The notes below the pieces were generated by a model. The model was not told the DNA's origin. It worked only from the letters and a program-made list of their open reading frames with translations, and did not search any database. From NCBI RefSeq assembly GCF_029760935.1, contig NZ_CP121684.1:1-64000 (forward strand): 64,000 nucleotides of DNA. The letters are read 5' to 3'. Made by a program: the position numbers and the translations under genes. This document shows, piece by piece, positions 19,744-28,367 of this stretch. The stretch comes from Lysinibacter sp. HNR (GTDB taxonomy: Bacteria; Actinomycetota; Actinomycetes; Actinomycetales; Microbacteriaceae). Each line of letters begins with the position of its first letter. The first letter of the stretch is position 1.

Positions 19744-21522
19744 TTAGCCCTGTGGAGAGGGTGACTCGGTTGGTCTGGTCAGAATGTTGACCGTCAGGGG
19801 GCTTGACCAGGGTGATGTCTGCTCTGCAATAGCATCCGAACCACACACAACGTTAAAGATAACGTTCATATTGGCGGCTGCCGAGCGGATTTCTGCGGTG
19901 AGTGTGTTGCCGGGCTGTCGGACTACGGTAGCCCCACCATCAACCTGCACATTGTAGCTCCGTACGTGTGTTCCCGCGGGACAGCTTGATGCAGAATCGT
20001 TCCATTGAACAACAAAGCGTGAGTTTGCATAAACACCGTTTGCGGTTGTTCCGGGGTCTGATTGATCAATGATGATGCTCGGTGTGCTTGTGGGCGTGGT
20101 GGGAGCACCGATGGGTGTGTAGTAGGTTACCGTGATTGGCTGGCTAAATAACACGTTTCTGCCAACCGGGTTTACCCTGTAAACGGTGTTTACGGCGGCT
20201 GTTGTGGGGGCGACGGAACCCGCAACCTGATTCACTGTGAAACCAAGGTTTGTGAGGCCGCGAGTGACCTCATCAAGGGGTTTGCCCGTCCAATCGCTCT
20301 CATCGATATCGGCCCCGTCGGGCTCGGGTGGTTCTGTCGGTGTGGGGGTCGGGGTCATGGTGGGAGTTGTCGGGGGTGTGGTGGGCTGTGTTCCAGCATT
20401 ATTATTTCCCAGCATTGCCCAGACAGTCCCACCCAAAACCAGCACCAGGATTACAATGAGGGCAACAAGAGGCCAGGTCCACGGGCTGCGTTTTTTCTTT
20501 TTGGCGGCTTCTTCAGCGTTTTCTTCTGTTTCTGTTTCGGGATTCAGGATCGAGGTTGCGCTGGTGTCATTTTCTGGGTTTGTCGCAAGAACGGTGGTGG
20601 CATCCTCAGCGGGTAGTGCGGTTGTGAGTAGCCTGGTGGCGTCTTCTCTTGGTGCTTCTGCCCCCGAGATGATTGCGGGTACAGCGGCGGCAGCGGTTCG
20701 GATGTCACCCCGATGGAGAGCCGAAGCTGCCTGGGCGAGTTTAAGAGCATCGGTGGGGCGTTCCTTGGGATCTTTGGCCAGGCAGGCAAAAACCAGGTTG
20801 CGCAGTGGTTCGCTCACGGTTGTGGGAAGAGGAGGAGGCTGCTCGTTGATCTGAGCCATAGCGATTGCTACCTGTGACTCTCCCGTAAACGGGCGTTTTC
20901 CCGCGAGGGATTCGTAGGCGACAATTCCGAGGGAGTAGATATCGGTTGCAGCGGTTGCCTGGTGGCCGCTCGCTTGCTCGGGAGCAAGATACTGAACCGT
21001 TCCCATGACCTGACCCGTAGCGGTGAGGGGAACTTGATCAGCGATGCGAGCGATACCGAAGTCTGTAATCTTTACGCGGCCCTCGGGGGTAATGAGGAGA
21101 TTTCCCGGCTTAATATCGCGGTGGACAAGGCCTGCTTCGTGTGCGGCGTGAAGGGCTGAGGCGGTCTGGGCAATAATTCCCAGGACACGATCTGAGGGAA
21201 GAACCCCTTCCCGCTCAAGAATGGTGGAGAGCGGCTCTCCCGGAACCAACTCCATCACAATGTATGCAGAACCCTGTTCTTCACCGTAGTCAAAGACGTT
21301 GGCTATTCCCTCGTTATTGACGAGGGCTGCGTGACGAGCTTCAGCACGGAAGCGTTCCAGGAAGCCCGGATCTCCCATGTACTCGTCTTTAAGGATCTTG
21401 ATTGCGACAGTACGGCCGATAATGCGGTCGGTTGCTTTCCAAACCTCGCCCATGCCACCAATCGCGATTCGCGAAATGAGCTCATAACGTCCACCAAATG
21501 TCAGTCCTGAAGTTGGTCTCAT
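19744..21522 (-). CDS. pknA: Serine/threonine protein kinase PknA with one PASTA domain
   Basis: PknA phosphorylates division and cell-shape proteins. The 592-aa protein has a kinase domain (residues about 10-270; Lys42, HRDIKPGN, DFGIAR), a Thr/Glu-rich cytoplasmic linker, a basic stop-transfer segment, one membrane helix (about 350-370), a Thr/Pro-rich outer linker and one PASTA domain near residues 405-470. An extra extracellular module with a Cys pair follows. Classical mycobacterial PknA lacks PASTA, so this longer outer part is notable. The start overlaps the pbpA stop by 4 nt (ATGA). Confidence 0.93.
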   Translation of the reverse strand: MRPTSGLTFGGRYELISRIAIGGMGEVWKATDRIIGRTVAIKILKDEYMGDPGFLERFRAEARHAALVNNEGIANVFDYGEEQGSAYIVMELVPGEPLSTILEREGVLPSDRVLGIIAQTASALHAAHEAGLVHRDIKPGNLLITPEGRVKITDFGIARIADQVPLTATGQVMGTVQYLAPEQASGHQATAATDIYSLGIVAYESLAGKRPFTGESQVAIAMAQINEQPPPLPTTVSEPLRNLVFACLAKDPKERPTDALKLAQAASALHRGDIRTAAAAVPAIISGAEAPREDATRLLTTALPAEDATTVLATNPENDTSATSILNPETETEENAEEAAKKKKRSPWTWPLVALIVILVLVLGGTVWAMLGNNNAGTQPTTPPTTPTMTPTPTPTEPPEPDGADIDESDWTGKPLDEVTRGLTNLGFTVNQVAGSVAPTTAAVNTVYRVNPVGRNVLFSQPITVTYYTPIGAPTTPTSTPSIIIDQSDPGTTANGVYANSRFVVQWNDSASSCPAGTHVRSYNVQVDGGATVVRQPGNTLTAEIRSAAANMNVIFNVVCGSDAIAEQTSPWSSPLTVNILTRPTESPSPQG

Positions 21523-22991
21523 TGGTTTAGCACCGCCTCTATAATTTTCTTTCCAATTGGAGCAGCAATCTCTTCGGATGTTGCAGCCGTTCCTCGTCCC
21601 GCACCGTCTTCAACCACAACAGCCACGGCTACCTGAGGGTTTTCAGCCGGGGCAAATCCAGTAAACCAGAGTGTGTAGGGTTTAGGATTTCCACTGCTGT
21701 CCTCACCATTTTCTGCCGTCCCCGTTTTACCCGCAACGTTTACTCCGTCTATTCTCGCAGGTCTTGCGCTACCGTTTGGAGCGGAGACGGTCTGAACCAT
21801 GATATCCGTAAGAGTCTTTGCAATTTCTGGTGTGAGGGCTGTCGAGAGTTCCTCGGCTTTGAACTCGCTCTGGACGCTAAGGTTGGGGTTAATAACGCTC
21901 TCAACAAGCTGGGGCTTCATGAGTTTACCTCCGTTTGCGATGGAGGCAGAAACCATCGCCATCTGGAGGGGAGTAGCGATAACATCTTGCTGCCCTATGG
22001 CGCTCAAAGCGCTCTGGGGGGCGTTCATCACACGATTAAATTTGCTGGGTGTTACTCGGAGGGGAATTCGTAAGTCTTGATTAAAACCAAACTTTTCGGC
22101 CTGGTTAAAGATCGCTTCACTACCCATATCCACACCTATCTGAGCGAATTGCGTGTTACACGACATGATTAAGCCGGTTTCAAGGGTGGTGGTTGGACCG
22201 GGGCCACACAACCCTCTCCAGGAGTTTCGGATGGCTGAGTTTGTTTGAGGTAGTGGGAATTCGCCAGTGTTGGGGAATGTTGACCCCGGGGTGTATTGGC
22301 CGCTTTCAAGGGCGGCGGCAGCGGTGACAAGTTTAAAGGTGGAACCCGGGTGGTTAAGGTTTCCGGTAATGGCACGGTTGAAGAGAGGTCCGGCGGGGTC
22401 CTCGAGAAGCCGGTTGTAGACTTCGAGGATTGCGGCATTGTCGTGCACCGCAAAATCGTTGGGATTAAAAGTGGGTTTTGAGGCCATCGCAAGAATTTTG
22501 CCCGTGTTGGGAACAAAGGCAACCGCTGCGCCGGAGTAGTTTTCGAGTGCATCAAAGGCAGCCTGCTGCGCTGTTGCGTTGAGGGTGAGGTTGACCGCTG
22601 CGCCCTGTTGCTGCTGGCCCGTTACTATTCGGGTGATGTCGTCTATGAAGCTCTCGTTTGCGCCGCTTAACTCGTCGTTCATGGCGCCTTCAATACCCGT
22701 TCGCCCTTGGGTGTGGGTGAAGTAGCCTGTTACGGGAGCGTATAGTTCCCCCTGGGGGTAGACCCGCTGGAATCTGAAGCGATCATCTATTGGAACGGAT
22801 TCCGCGATGGGTACGCCGCCAACCAGTATCGGGCCGCGCTGTATCTGATAGCTATCAAGTATTGCCCGAGTATTGCGTGCGTCGCTTTGGAGGTTATCGG
22901 CTTGAAATCCTTGAATAATCGTTGAGGATGTCATGATCGAGAAAAACATCAAAAATATAACTATAGTTACATATTTTATTTGTTTATTCAC
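21519..22991 (-). CDS. pbpA: Penicillin-binding protein PbpA (class B transpeptidase)
   Basis: PbpA cross-links peptidoglycan with the glycosyltransferase RodA. The 490-aa protein has an N-terminal membrane anchor (residues about 7-28), a dimerisation/pedestal part, and a transpeptidase domain with SxxK in GSTFK, SxN in SCN and KTG in AGKTGTAENG. GTG 22991 overlaps the last base of the rodA stop, and the 3' end overlaps pknA by 4 nt. Both overlaps support one tightly coupled operon. Length and motifs are normal. Confidence 0.96.
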   Translation of the reverse strand: MNKQIKYVTIVIFLMFFSIMTSSTIIQGFQADNLQSDARNTRAILDSYQIQRGPILVGGVPIAESVPIDDRFRFQRVYPQGELYAPVTGYFTHTQGRTGIEGAMNDELSGANESFIDDITRIVTGQQQQGAAVNLTLNATAQQAAFDALENYSGAAVAFVPNTGKILAMASKPTFNPNDFAVHDNAAILEVYNRLLEDPAGPLFNRAITGNLNHPGSTFKLVTAAAALESGQYTPGSTFPNTGEFPLPQTNSAIRNSWRGLCGPGPTTTLETGLIMSCNTQFAQIGVDMGSEAIFNQAEKFGFNQDLRIPLRVTPSKFNRVMNAPQSALSAIGQQDVIATPLQMAMVSASIANGGKLMKPQLVESVINPNLSVQSEFKAEELSTALTPEIAKTLTDIMVQTVSAPNGSARPARIDGVNVAGKTGTAENGEDSSGNPKPYTLWFTGFAPAENPQVAVAVVVEDGAGRGTAATSEEIAAPIGKKIIEAVLNQ

Positions 22992-24397
22992 TATTGAATC
23001 ACCATCCTGGGTTGATTACGAATGGTGTCAGAGATCCTGAGGAAAAGTGCAACAATTATCCAGTTTGCGAGAAGGGATGAACCACCGGCGGCTAAGAATG
23101 GCGCGGTGAGTCCCGTGAGGGGAATGACGCGGGTTACGCCACCGATCACAATAAAAATCTGGAGTGCGATGAGGAAGGTCATTCCTATCGCGAGCAACTT
23201 CCCAAAATCATCTCTTGCGGCAAAGCTGATGCGAAGACCGCGACCCACGAGCAGCATATACAGGGAGAGAAGGATGAATACTCCAGCGAGTCCAAGCTCC
23301 TCAGCGATGCTGGAAAATATGTAATCGCTCTGGGCAAGTGGCGTTATTTGGGGGCGGCCCTGACCAAGGCCAGTGCCGACCAGTCCCCCCTGCGCCATCC
23401 CAAAGAGGCCCTGCACGATTTGGTAGCTGCCGTGAACGCCCTCGTATAGTTCTTGATTGAATGGATCAAGCCAGTGATTAAAGCGGCCCCGCACGTATTC
23501 GAGGGTTTGGCTGGCAACAAGAGCGCCACCAAGAAACATGCCGAGCCCCAGAATAACCCACATGAGCCGTCCCGTGGCAACGTAGACAATCACCAGGAAG
23601 ATTCCAAAGTAGAGGAGTGCTGTGCCCAGATCCTGTTGAAACACGATGACAGACATGGCCATGAGCCAAAAAAGCAGCAGGGGCCCCAGGTCGCGCACTC
23701 GTGGCAGTGAGACTCCCATGAATTTTTTTCCCACCATGGAGAGCGAGTCGCGATTGCTTACAAGGTATCCGGCCATGAAAATTGCGAGGGTGAGTTTTGC
23801 CATCTCGCCCGGTTGAAAGCTCATTGTCCCGATGCTGATCCACACTTGGGCACCATTGATGGTTCTGCCTAGGCCTGGAACCATCGGGAGAAGGAGCAGC
23901 ACCGTGGTGAGCAGGCCGGCAATGTAGGTGTAGCGGAGAAGCATTCTGTGGTTGCGAATAACAATGAGCACCACGATTGCAAGGGAAACCGATATTGCCG
24001 ACCACAGTACCTGCCGCGAGGAGGATGAATCCCAGAGGTCTTGATCGAGGCCTAGGTCAATGCGGTAAATCAGTGCTATGCCAATTCCATTAAGCACGGT
24101 TGCAATCGGAATGATCAGAGGATCGGCGTCGGCGGCAACCATTCGAACCGTGAGGTGCAGGGCAAAAATTACCGCGCAAAGGCTGAGATTGAGCAGCAGG
24201 GGAGTGACATCAATTTCGTCCAGAGCGCCCCACTGTACCAGAACGATAGCGCTGAGGTTGATACCAAAGGCAAAGATGAGAAGAACAAGCTCGAGATTGC
24301 GTAGTTTGCCTGGAAGTTTGCTCGACTTGGGCGGTTTGATGCGCTCAACCGATTTATCAATTTGGGGTTTTTCGATGTGGAGAGATGAGCTAGTCAT
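22991..24397 (-). CDS. rodA: SEDS peptidoglycan glycosyltransferase RodA/FtsW
   Basis: SEDS proteins polymerise lipid II into glycan strands. This 468-aa protein has many hydrophobic segments and the FtsW/RodA/SpoVE family signature near the C terminus (PLTGLTAPFLAAGGSSLLAN). It also carries the conserved FQPGEMAKL and FQQDLGTALLYF segments in the middle. It is paired with pbpA, the usual cognate transpeptidase, with which it shares one base. Its start overlaps the end of pstP by 8 nt. Assignment to RodA rather than FtsW rests on the pbpA-pknA neighbourhood. Confidence 0.95.
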   Translation of the reverse strand: MTSSSLHIEKPQIDKSVERIKPPKSSKLPGKLRNLELVLLIFAFGINLSAIVLVQWGALDEIDVTPLLLNLSLCAVIFALHLTVRMVAADADPLIIPIATVLNGIGIALIYRIDLGLDQDLWDSSSSRQVLWSAISVSLAIVVLIVIRNHRMLLRYTYIAGLLTTVLLLLPMVPGLGRTINGAQVWISIGTMSFQPGEMAKLTLAIFMAGYLVSNRDSLSMVGKKFMGVSLPRVRDLGPLLLFWLMAMSVIVFQQDLGTALLYFGIFLVIVYVATGRLMWVILGLGMFLGGALVASQTLEYVRGRFNHWLDPFNQELYEGVHGSYQIVQGLFGMAQGGLVGTGLGQGRPQITPLAQSDYIFSSIAEELGLAGVFILLSLYMLLVGRGLRISFAARDDFGKLLAIGMTFLIALQIFIVIGGVTRVIPLTGLTAPFLAAGGSSLLANWIIVALFLRISDTIRNQPRMVIQ

Positions 24398-25625
24398 TCA
24401 CATCCTCCAATCGTGTCACTATCTTGCGGGCGTTTTCTAGTGAGTCGGCGCTGATGGTCTCAGTAAGGCGTTGTTGATCAAACTGTCCCAGGTCTTTAAC
24501 TGGGATGCCGGTGTCTTCGTAAACGGACGATAGTGAGATGGGGCCGATATCTTGCTGCACACCCCGATAAATAATTACTGTTGAGCCGTTTGTTCCTACA
24601 AAGAAACGTGTTTGAGTCCACTGGTACGCAATAAATGCACTGGACACGAGGACAATAAGTACCAGGAGCATGGAGAGGAACCAAAAGAGTCGCCGCTGTC
24701 TGACCCGACGCTTTGACTCTGCAATGATCTCGTCGAGATACTCGTCTCCACCGGGTTCGAAGTGGCTTTCGGGAACCGGGGCAATCCTGCGGCCACCACG
24801 CAACCATCCCCCCGGTTGAACGATCTCTGCATCACTTTCGCCGTATGCAATAGGAAGGGCTGCCGCACCCACCATTTTGGTTTCGAGGGGAGGTTGTGGG
24901 GTTCCGTGAGCTTCCACAAGAATTGCCGTGACATTATCGGGAGCTCCGTGTACCAGGCTTTTTTCGATGAGTTTGTCGACTGCGCTTTCTAGCGAGATTC
25001 GATTGACCAGGATGTCGTACATCTCGTCATTGCTGACGTAGCTGCTGAGACCGTCGGAGCACAGTAGCCAGACATCATCGGGTTGGGCGGTAAAGACCAT
25101 TGTGTCTATTTCAGGGGAGGAGTCTACATCGCCGAGCACGCGCATCAGTACGGAACGGCGTGGATGAGTCTTTGCCTCTTCTTCTGTGATTCGGCCGCTT
25201 TCAACAAGGCGTTGGACAAACGTGTGATCTTCGGTGATTTGGCTGAGTTCACCCCCGCGTAAAAGATAGATGCGCGAGTCGCCAATGTGTCCGAGTGCTA
25301 ATTGATCACCAACCGCTATGAGGCCGCTCACGGTGGTGCCCATTCCCGCGAGTTCTGGATGTTCATAGACGGTTTCGCTGAGCACCTTGTTGACGTCTAG
25401 CAGCTTTTCACGGAAGCTTTCCGTGGCCTCCTCTGGCTTATCAAACTCGCGATCAAGGTCGGTGATTTTTTTAATAGTGAGCGCCGAGGCGACATCTCCA
25501 CCCGCGTGGCCGCCCATTCCATCGGCGACCACAAACATGTGTTGTCCCGAGTATCCGGAGTCTTGGTTATTAGCGCGAACCATGCCCACGTGGGAACTCG
25601 CAGCAGTGGAGAAGAACACGGTCAT
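24390..25625 (-). CDS. pstP: PP2C-family serine/threonine phosphatase PstP
   Basis: PstP removes phosphate from PknA/PknB targets and from the kinases themselves. The 411-aa protein has the PP2C catalytic domain (residues about 5-235) with metal-binding motifs VADGMGGHAGG, GHIGDSRIYL and DNVTAIL. A linker, one membrane helix (about 312-335) and an extracellular C-terminal part follow. The architecture matches mycobacterial PstP. It overlaps rodA by 8 nt and is 65 nt downstream of fhaB. Confidence 0.96.
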   Translation of the reverse strand: MTVFFSTAASSHVGMVRANNQDSGYSGQHMFVVADGMGGHAGGDVASALTIKKITDLDREFDKPEEATESFREKLLDVNKVLSETVYEHPELAGMGTTVSGLIAVGDQLALGHIGDSRIYLLRGGELSQITEDHTFVQRLVESGRITEEEAKTHPRRSVLMRVLGDVDSSPEIDTMVFTAQPDDVWLLCSDGLSSYVSNDEMYDILVNRISLESAVDKLIEKSLVHGAPDNVTAILVEAHGTPQPPLETKMVGAAALPIAYGESDAEIVQPGGWLRGGRRIAPVPESHFEPGGDEYLDEIIAESKRRVRQRRLFWFLSMLLVLIVLVSSAFIAYQWTQTRFFVGTNGSTVIIYRGVQQDIGPISLSSVYEDTGIPVKDLGQFDQQRLTETISADSLENARKIVTRLEDVND

Positions 25626-25690
25626 TCGCGCCTCCCGGAAAGGAGGCGGAGATTCTCGCGTGTCTGTGCTGTGCGGTGAATGATCACGTT

Positions 25691-26230
25691 TTAGTTTCTC
25701 AGTTCGAACGTGGTTTTGCCGATTGTTATCGGGGTGTTGAGTGGGACCGGCGTTGGTGATGACACTCGTGAGGAGTTGAGGAGGGTTCCGTTGGTGGAGT
25801 CAAGGTCGTGGATGTACCACTGATCTGCCTTGAGAACTAAGCGGGCGTGGTGTGTGGAGGTGTACTCATCGCGAATGACAAGACCGGAATCGCTCGAGCG
25901 ACCTATTGTGAGGGGTTCGGTTCCGAGCGGGAACTCTTCGCCGGTTTTAGGCCCGCTGGTAATAACGAGGCGTCGTGCGGGGGCCGACGGAGCGGAGGGC
26001 GTTGTTGGCGTGGCAATGATATCGGTTGCTGGGTCGCCCGTGAGGGAGGCCGAAACCCGAAAGTTTGCTGTGGGCGGTACAGGCTGGGTTTCTTGTGGGC
26101 TTGAGTCTTTGAGTTTTCGCGTAGAAACACCAAAGAGATCACTTCTTAGTGCGTATACCACTGCAAAAACGAACCCCCACAGAACGAGGAGGAACACGAG
26201 GCGAAGCACCAAAAGTGTTAGCTCACTCAC
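25691..26230 (-). CDS. fhaB: FHA-domain protein FhaB (FipA-type)
   Basis: FHA domains bind phosphothreonine peptides, so FhaB reads the output of the neighbouring kinases. The 179-aa protein has one N-terminal membrane segment (about residues 7-28), a Pro/Ala/Thr-rich linker and a C-terminal FHA domain (about 100-175) with GRSSDSG, STHHARL and DLDSTNGTLLN. It overlaps fhaA by 4 nt and precedes pstP. The order fhaA-fhaB-pstP-rodA-pbpA-pknA-pknB is conserved across actinobacteria. Confidence 0.95.
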   Translation of the reverse strand: MSELTLLVLRLVFLLVLWGFVFAVVYALRSDLFGVSTRKLKDSSPQETQPVPPTANFRVSASLTGDPATDIIATPTTPSAPSAPARRLVITSGPKTGEEFPLGTEPLTIGRSSDSGLVIRDEYTSTHHARLVLKADQWYIHDLDSTNGTLLNSSRVSSPTPVPLNTPITIGKTTFELRN

Positions 26231-26979
26231 AGATCCCTCCAGAAATCATCCTGCACCTGAGGCTGGACAACAGTTTTGTCTTCTACCCGGGTGTTTGACC
26301 TGGGTGTTGGGGAAGTTGCTTGAGGGAGCACTCGATAGATAATACGCGTTTGTCCGATTAAAATCTCGGAGTTTGGCTCTAATACGACCTCTGAGACGGA
26401 GTTTCCGTTAACTTTTGTGCCGTTTGTGGAACCCAGATCGCGTACTTTACTGTTGCGCCCATCCCATACTATTTCGATGTGTTTGCGGGAGGTGCCCGTA
26501 TCGTTCAGGGTGATGTCTGCGTCGCGGCCGCGACCAATAACCGTGCGAGGCTTGGTGATCGGATGACGCTTGCCATCGATATCAAGAACCGGGCTCCAGG
26601 ACACTGAACCCTTGAGAGTTTCAACATCAATCTGAAGTATCCCGTCGGAGAGGTTTGTGTCGGATTTGAGCTTAAGAGAGATAGGCCCGGCAAATTGGTA
26701 CCCCTGAATTTTTGCGTGTTTGTTAATAACCTGCAGGAGCTCGTCGCGAAGGGTTTCGCCCATGTTCGTTACACGTTTGTAGTCCTGGGGAGAAATCCGT
26801 ATGACAAAAGAATTGGGTGCGAGGGTTCTGTCGCGATCCACCACGACCGCGTTAACATCGAGTTCGCGCCTGAGAGCGGCTGCGATCTCTACCGGTTGTA
26901 ACCCTGAGCGGAACGTTTTAGCGAAGGCACTATTGACCACGCGCTCAAGCCCGCGCTCAAAGTTCTCTAGAATTCCCAC
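26227..26979 (-). CDS. fhaA: FHA-domain protein FhaA with DUF3662 N terminus
   Basis: FhaA links kinase signalling to peptidoglycan synthesis. The 250-aa protein has an N-terminal DUF3662 domain (residues about 1-115, starting MGILENFERGLERVVN) and a C-terminal FHA domain (about 155-225) with GRGRDADI, SRKHIEI and DLGSTNGTKVNG. The low-complexity linker present in mycobacterial FhaA is short here. GTG 26979 has GGAG at good spacing. It is the first gene of the leftward operon; 27.0-27.3 kb upstream is A+T-rich and contains two DnaA-like boxes. Confidence 0.95.
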   Translation of the reverse strand: MGILENFERGLERVVNSAFAKTFRSGLQPVEIAAALRRELDVNAVVVDRDRTLAPNSFVIRISPQDYKRVTNMGETLRDELLQVINKHAKIQGYQFAGPISLKLKSDTNLSDGILQIDVETLKGSVSWSPVLDIDGKRHPITKPRTVIGRGRDADITLNDTGTSRKHIEIVWDGRNSKVRDLGSTNGTKVNGNSVSEVVLEPNSEILIGQTRIIYRVLPQATSPTPRSNTRVEDKTVVQPQVQDDFWRDL

Positions 26980-27202
26980 TAATTACTCCACACGATTTAC
27001 CGGTTGGTTCACAAGAATGTTACTTGTATTGGCTGTGAGTTTGAGAATCGACAGGCTGAATCTTCGGGTTTATCTGGCTTTTTTGCGTCATTTCTTGCCT
27101 CGTTTCTTCTGGTTTTTAGGGTTCTTTTCTTGTTGGAAGTCTCATTTTGTTGTAGCTAAATCGTATACGGAGAATCAGCCTAACTAACCTTTATCAGAAG
27201 AT

Positions 27203-27239
27203 TGTGGATAGGTTTTGGTTTGGGAAATCCTGTGGATAC
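27203..27239. promoter_or_regulatory. Two DnaA-like boxes between fhaA and tRNA-Leu
   Basis: TGTGGATAG (27203-27211) and TGTGGATAC (27231-27239) differ from the perfect box TGTGGATAA at the last base and are 28 bp apart in the same direction. They lie in the 313-bp non-coding region upstream of fhaA. The TACAC element seen near crgA is absent here. Confidence 0.4.
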
Positions 27240-27292
27240 TGGTAATCTCACTTAGTCGTTGTGTTTTCTCTACGGTGAGCGCAGCGGAACAC

Positions 27293-27376
<84 letters not shown>

Positions 27377-27639
27377 CGCGAATGAAATGGCCCCTGGCTT
27401 GGGATTAAGTTCTCAAGGTCGGGGGTCGTTTGCGTTGGAAGCGCTAGAAAAGTGCATTCAAAGAACAGGGGTTGGTCTGGTCTTGAGGGTCAGCACTCAG
27501 GGCGGCACGGTTTTGTGGGAATTTCTTGGGACGTGGGCGAGGTTTGGGTGCGTCTTGATGAAGCTGGTGCCGGTGGGGGCCTGGCCTGAGTCGGTGGCAG
27601 TTATTGATGAAACGGTTGCGTTGTTCAGCCCGTGCGGGT

Positions 27640-28239
27640 CTAGTGGTTCTGGCGAAGGCCTTCAACGAACAGAGCCGCTGCGGATGCTGCCTCGCTCAGA
27701 CGTTCCGTTCGCTCCGTGTCCGACGCTGCTGCAATCCACTGGGAGGCATCCCGTAGTGCTCCCGTCAGGAGCATCGCCAGCGTTCGTGGAGAGGCCCCCG
27801 CGGGGAGTAGGCCCTTACCGCGGGCTTGCTCGAACAGCGTCTCTAACGAGGCAAGGCACGAGTTGACCGATGCTTCAGTAACCTCCGGTAGTACCGCAGG
27901 GGCATCCTTGAAGAGAATCTGCTGCATGTCGGCGGCCTGGGTGAGTTCGAGATAGGCGCGGCTGCGCTTCGCGAGCGCGGTCAATGGATCGTCATACCGA
28001 GCGCTAACTACCCCGAGTCGATTGCACAGCTCTGCATCAATCGCTTTCACCACTCCTACGAGCAGACCGCTCTTGCCCGCGAAGTGATGGTAGAGCGCCC
28101 CCCGAGTCAGCCCGACTGAAGCAGTGAGATCATCCATCGAGGTTGCTGCGTACCCGAAGCGGCCGAAGAACTCGCGGGCTGCTCCAACGAGCAAGCCGTG
28201 TGTCTCGTCCAGCATCTGTGCTCGACTACGCCGTGTCAT
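27640..28239 (-). CDS. TetR-family transcriptional repressor
   Basis: The 199-aa protein has an N-terminal helix-turn-helix (residues about 10-56 with TSMDDLTASVGLTRGALYHHFAGKS) and a helical ligand domain. ATG 28239 is chosen because GGAGGGAG lies about 8 nt upstream; an in-frame start at 28272 would add 11 residues. It is divergent from an MFS transporter gene, and two 17-bp palindromes lie between them. It probably represses the pump and itself until an efflux substrate binds. The inducer is unknown. Confidence 0.92.
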   Translation of the reverse strand: MTRRSRAQMLDETHGLLVGAAREFFGRFGYAATSMDDLTASVGLTRGALYHHFAGKSGLLVGVVKAIDAELCNRLGVVSARYDDPLTALAKRSRAYLELTQAADMQQILFKDAPAVLPEVTEASVNSCLASLETLFEQARGKGLLPAGASPRTLAMLLTGALRDASQWIAAASDTERTERLSEAASAAALFVEGLRQNH

Positions 28240-28280
28240 CTCGTTCACTCCCTCCGTTTCGCTTCTCCTCACAGTCTAAC

Positions 28281-28338
28281 TTGACATACGCATCGTACGT
28301 GGATGAGAATCTGTCATATTCACATACGCAATGTATGT
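28281..28338 (+). promoter_or_regulatory. Tandem TetR operators over the MFS promoter
   Basis: Two related 17-bp imperfect palindromes, ACATACGCATCGTACGT (28284-28300) and ACATACGCAATGTATGT (28322-28338), are centred 38 bp apart. The first overlaps a TTGACA -35-like hexamer (28281-28286) for the MFS gene. Pairs of such dyads between a tetR gene and its divergent pump are typical operators. Confidence 0.75.
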
Positions 28339-28367
28339 GGCTGTTGGATGAGGCCAGAGGAGCATTC

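Noticed and set aside
20237-20854. 205-aa Ser/Val-rich frame opposite pknA
   Set aside because: Its apparent low complexity comes from the Thr/Pro/Glu-rich pknA linker read backwards.
28143-28367. 75-residue N-terminal extension of the MFS transporter
   Set aside because: It would translate the operator and promoter region and overlap the TetR gene; the GTG at 28368 has a good ribosome site.
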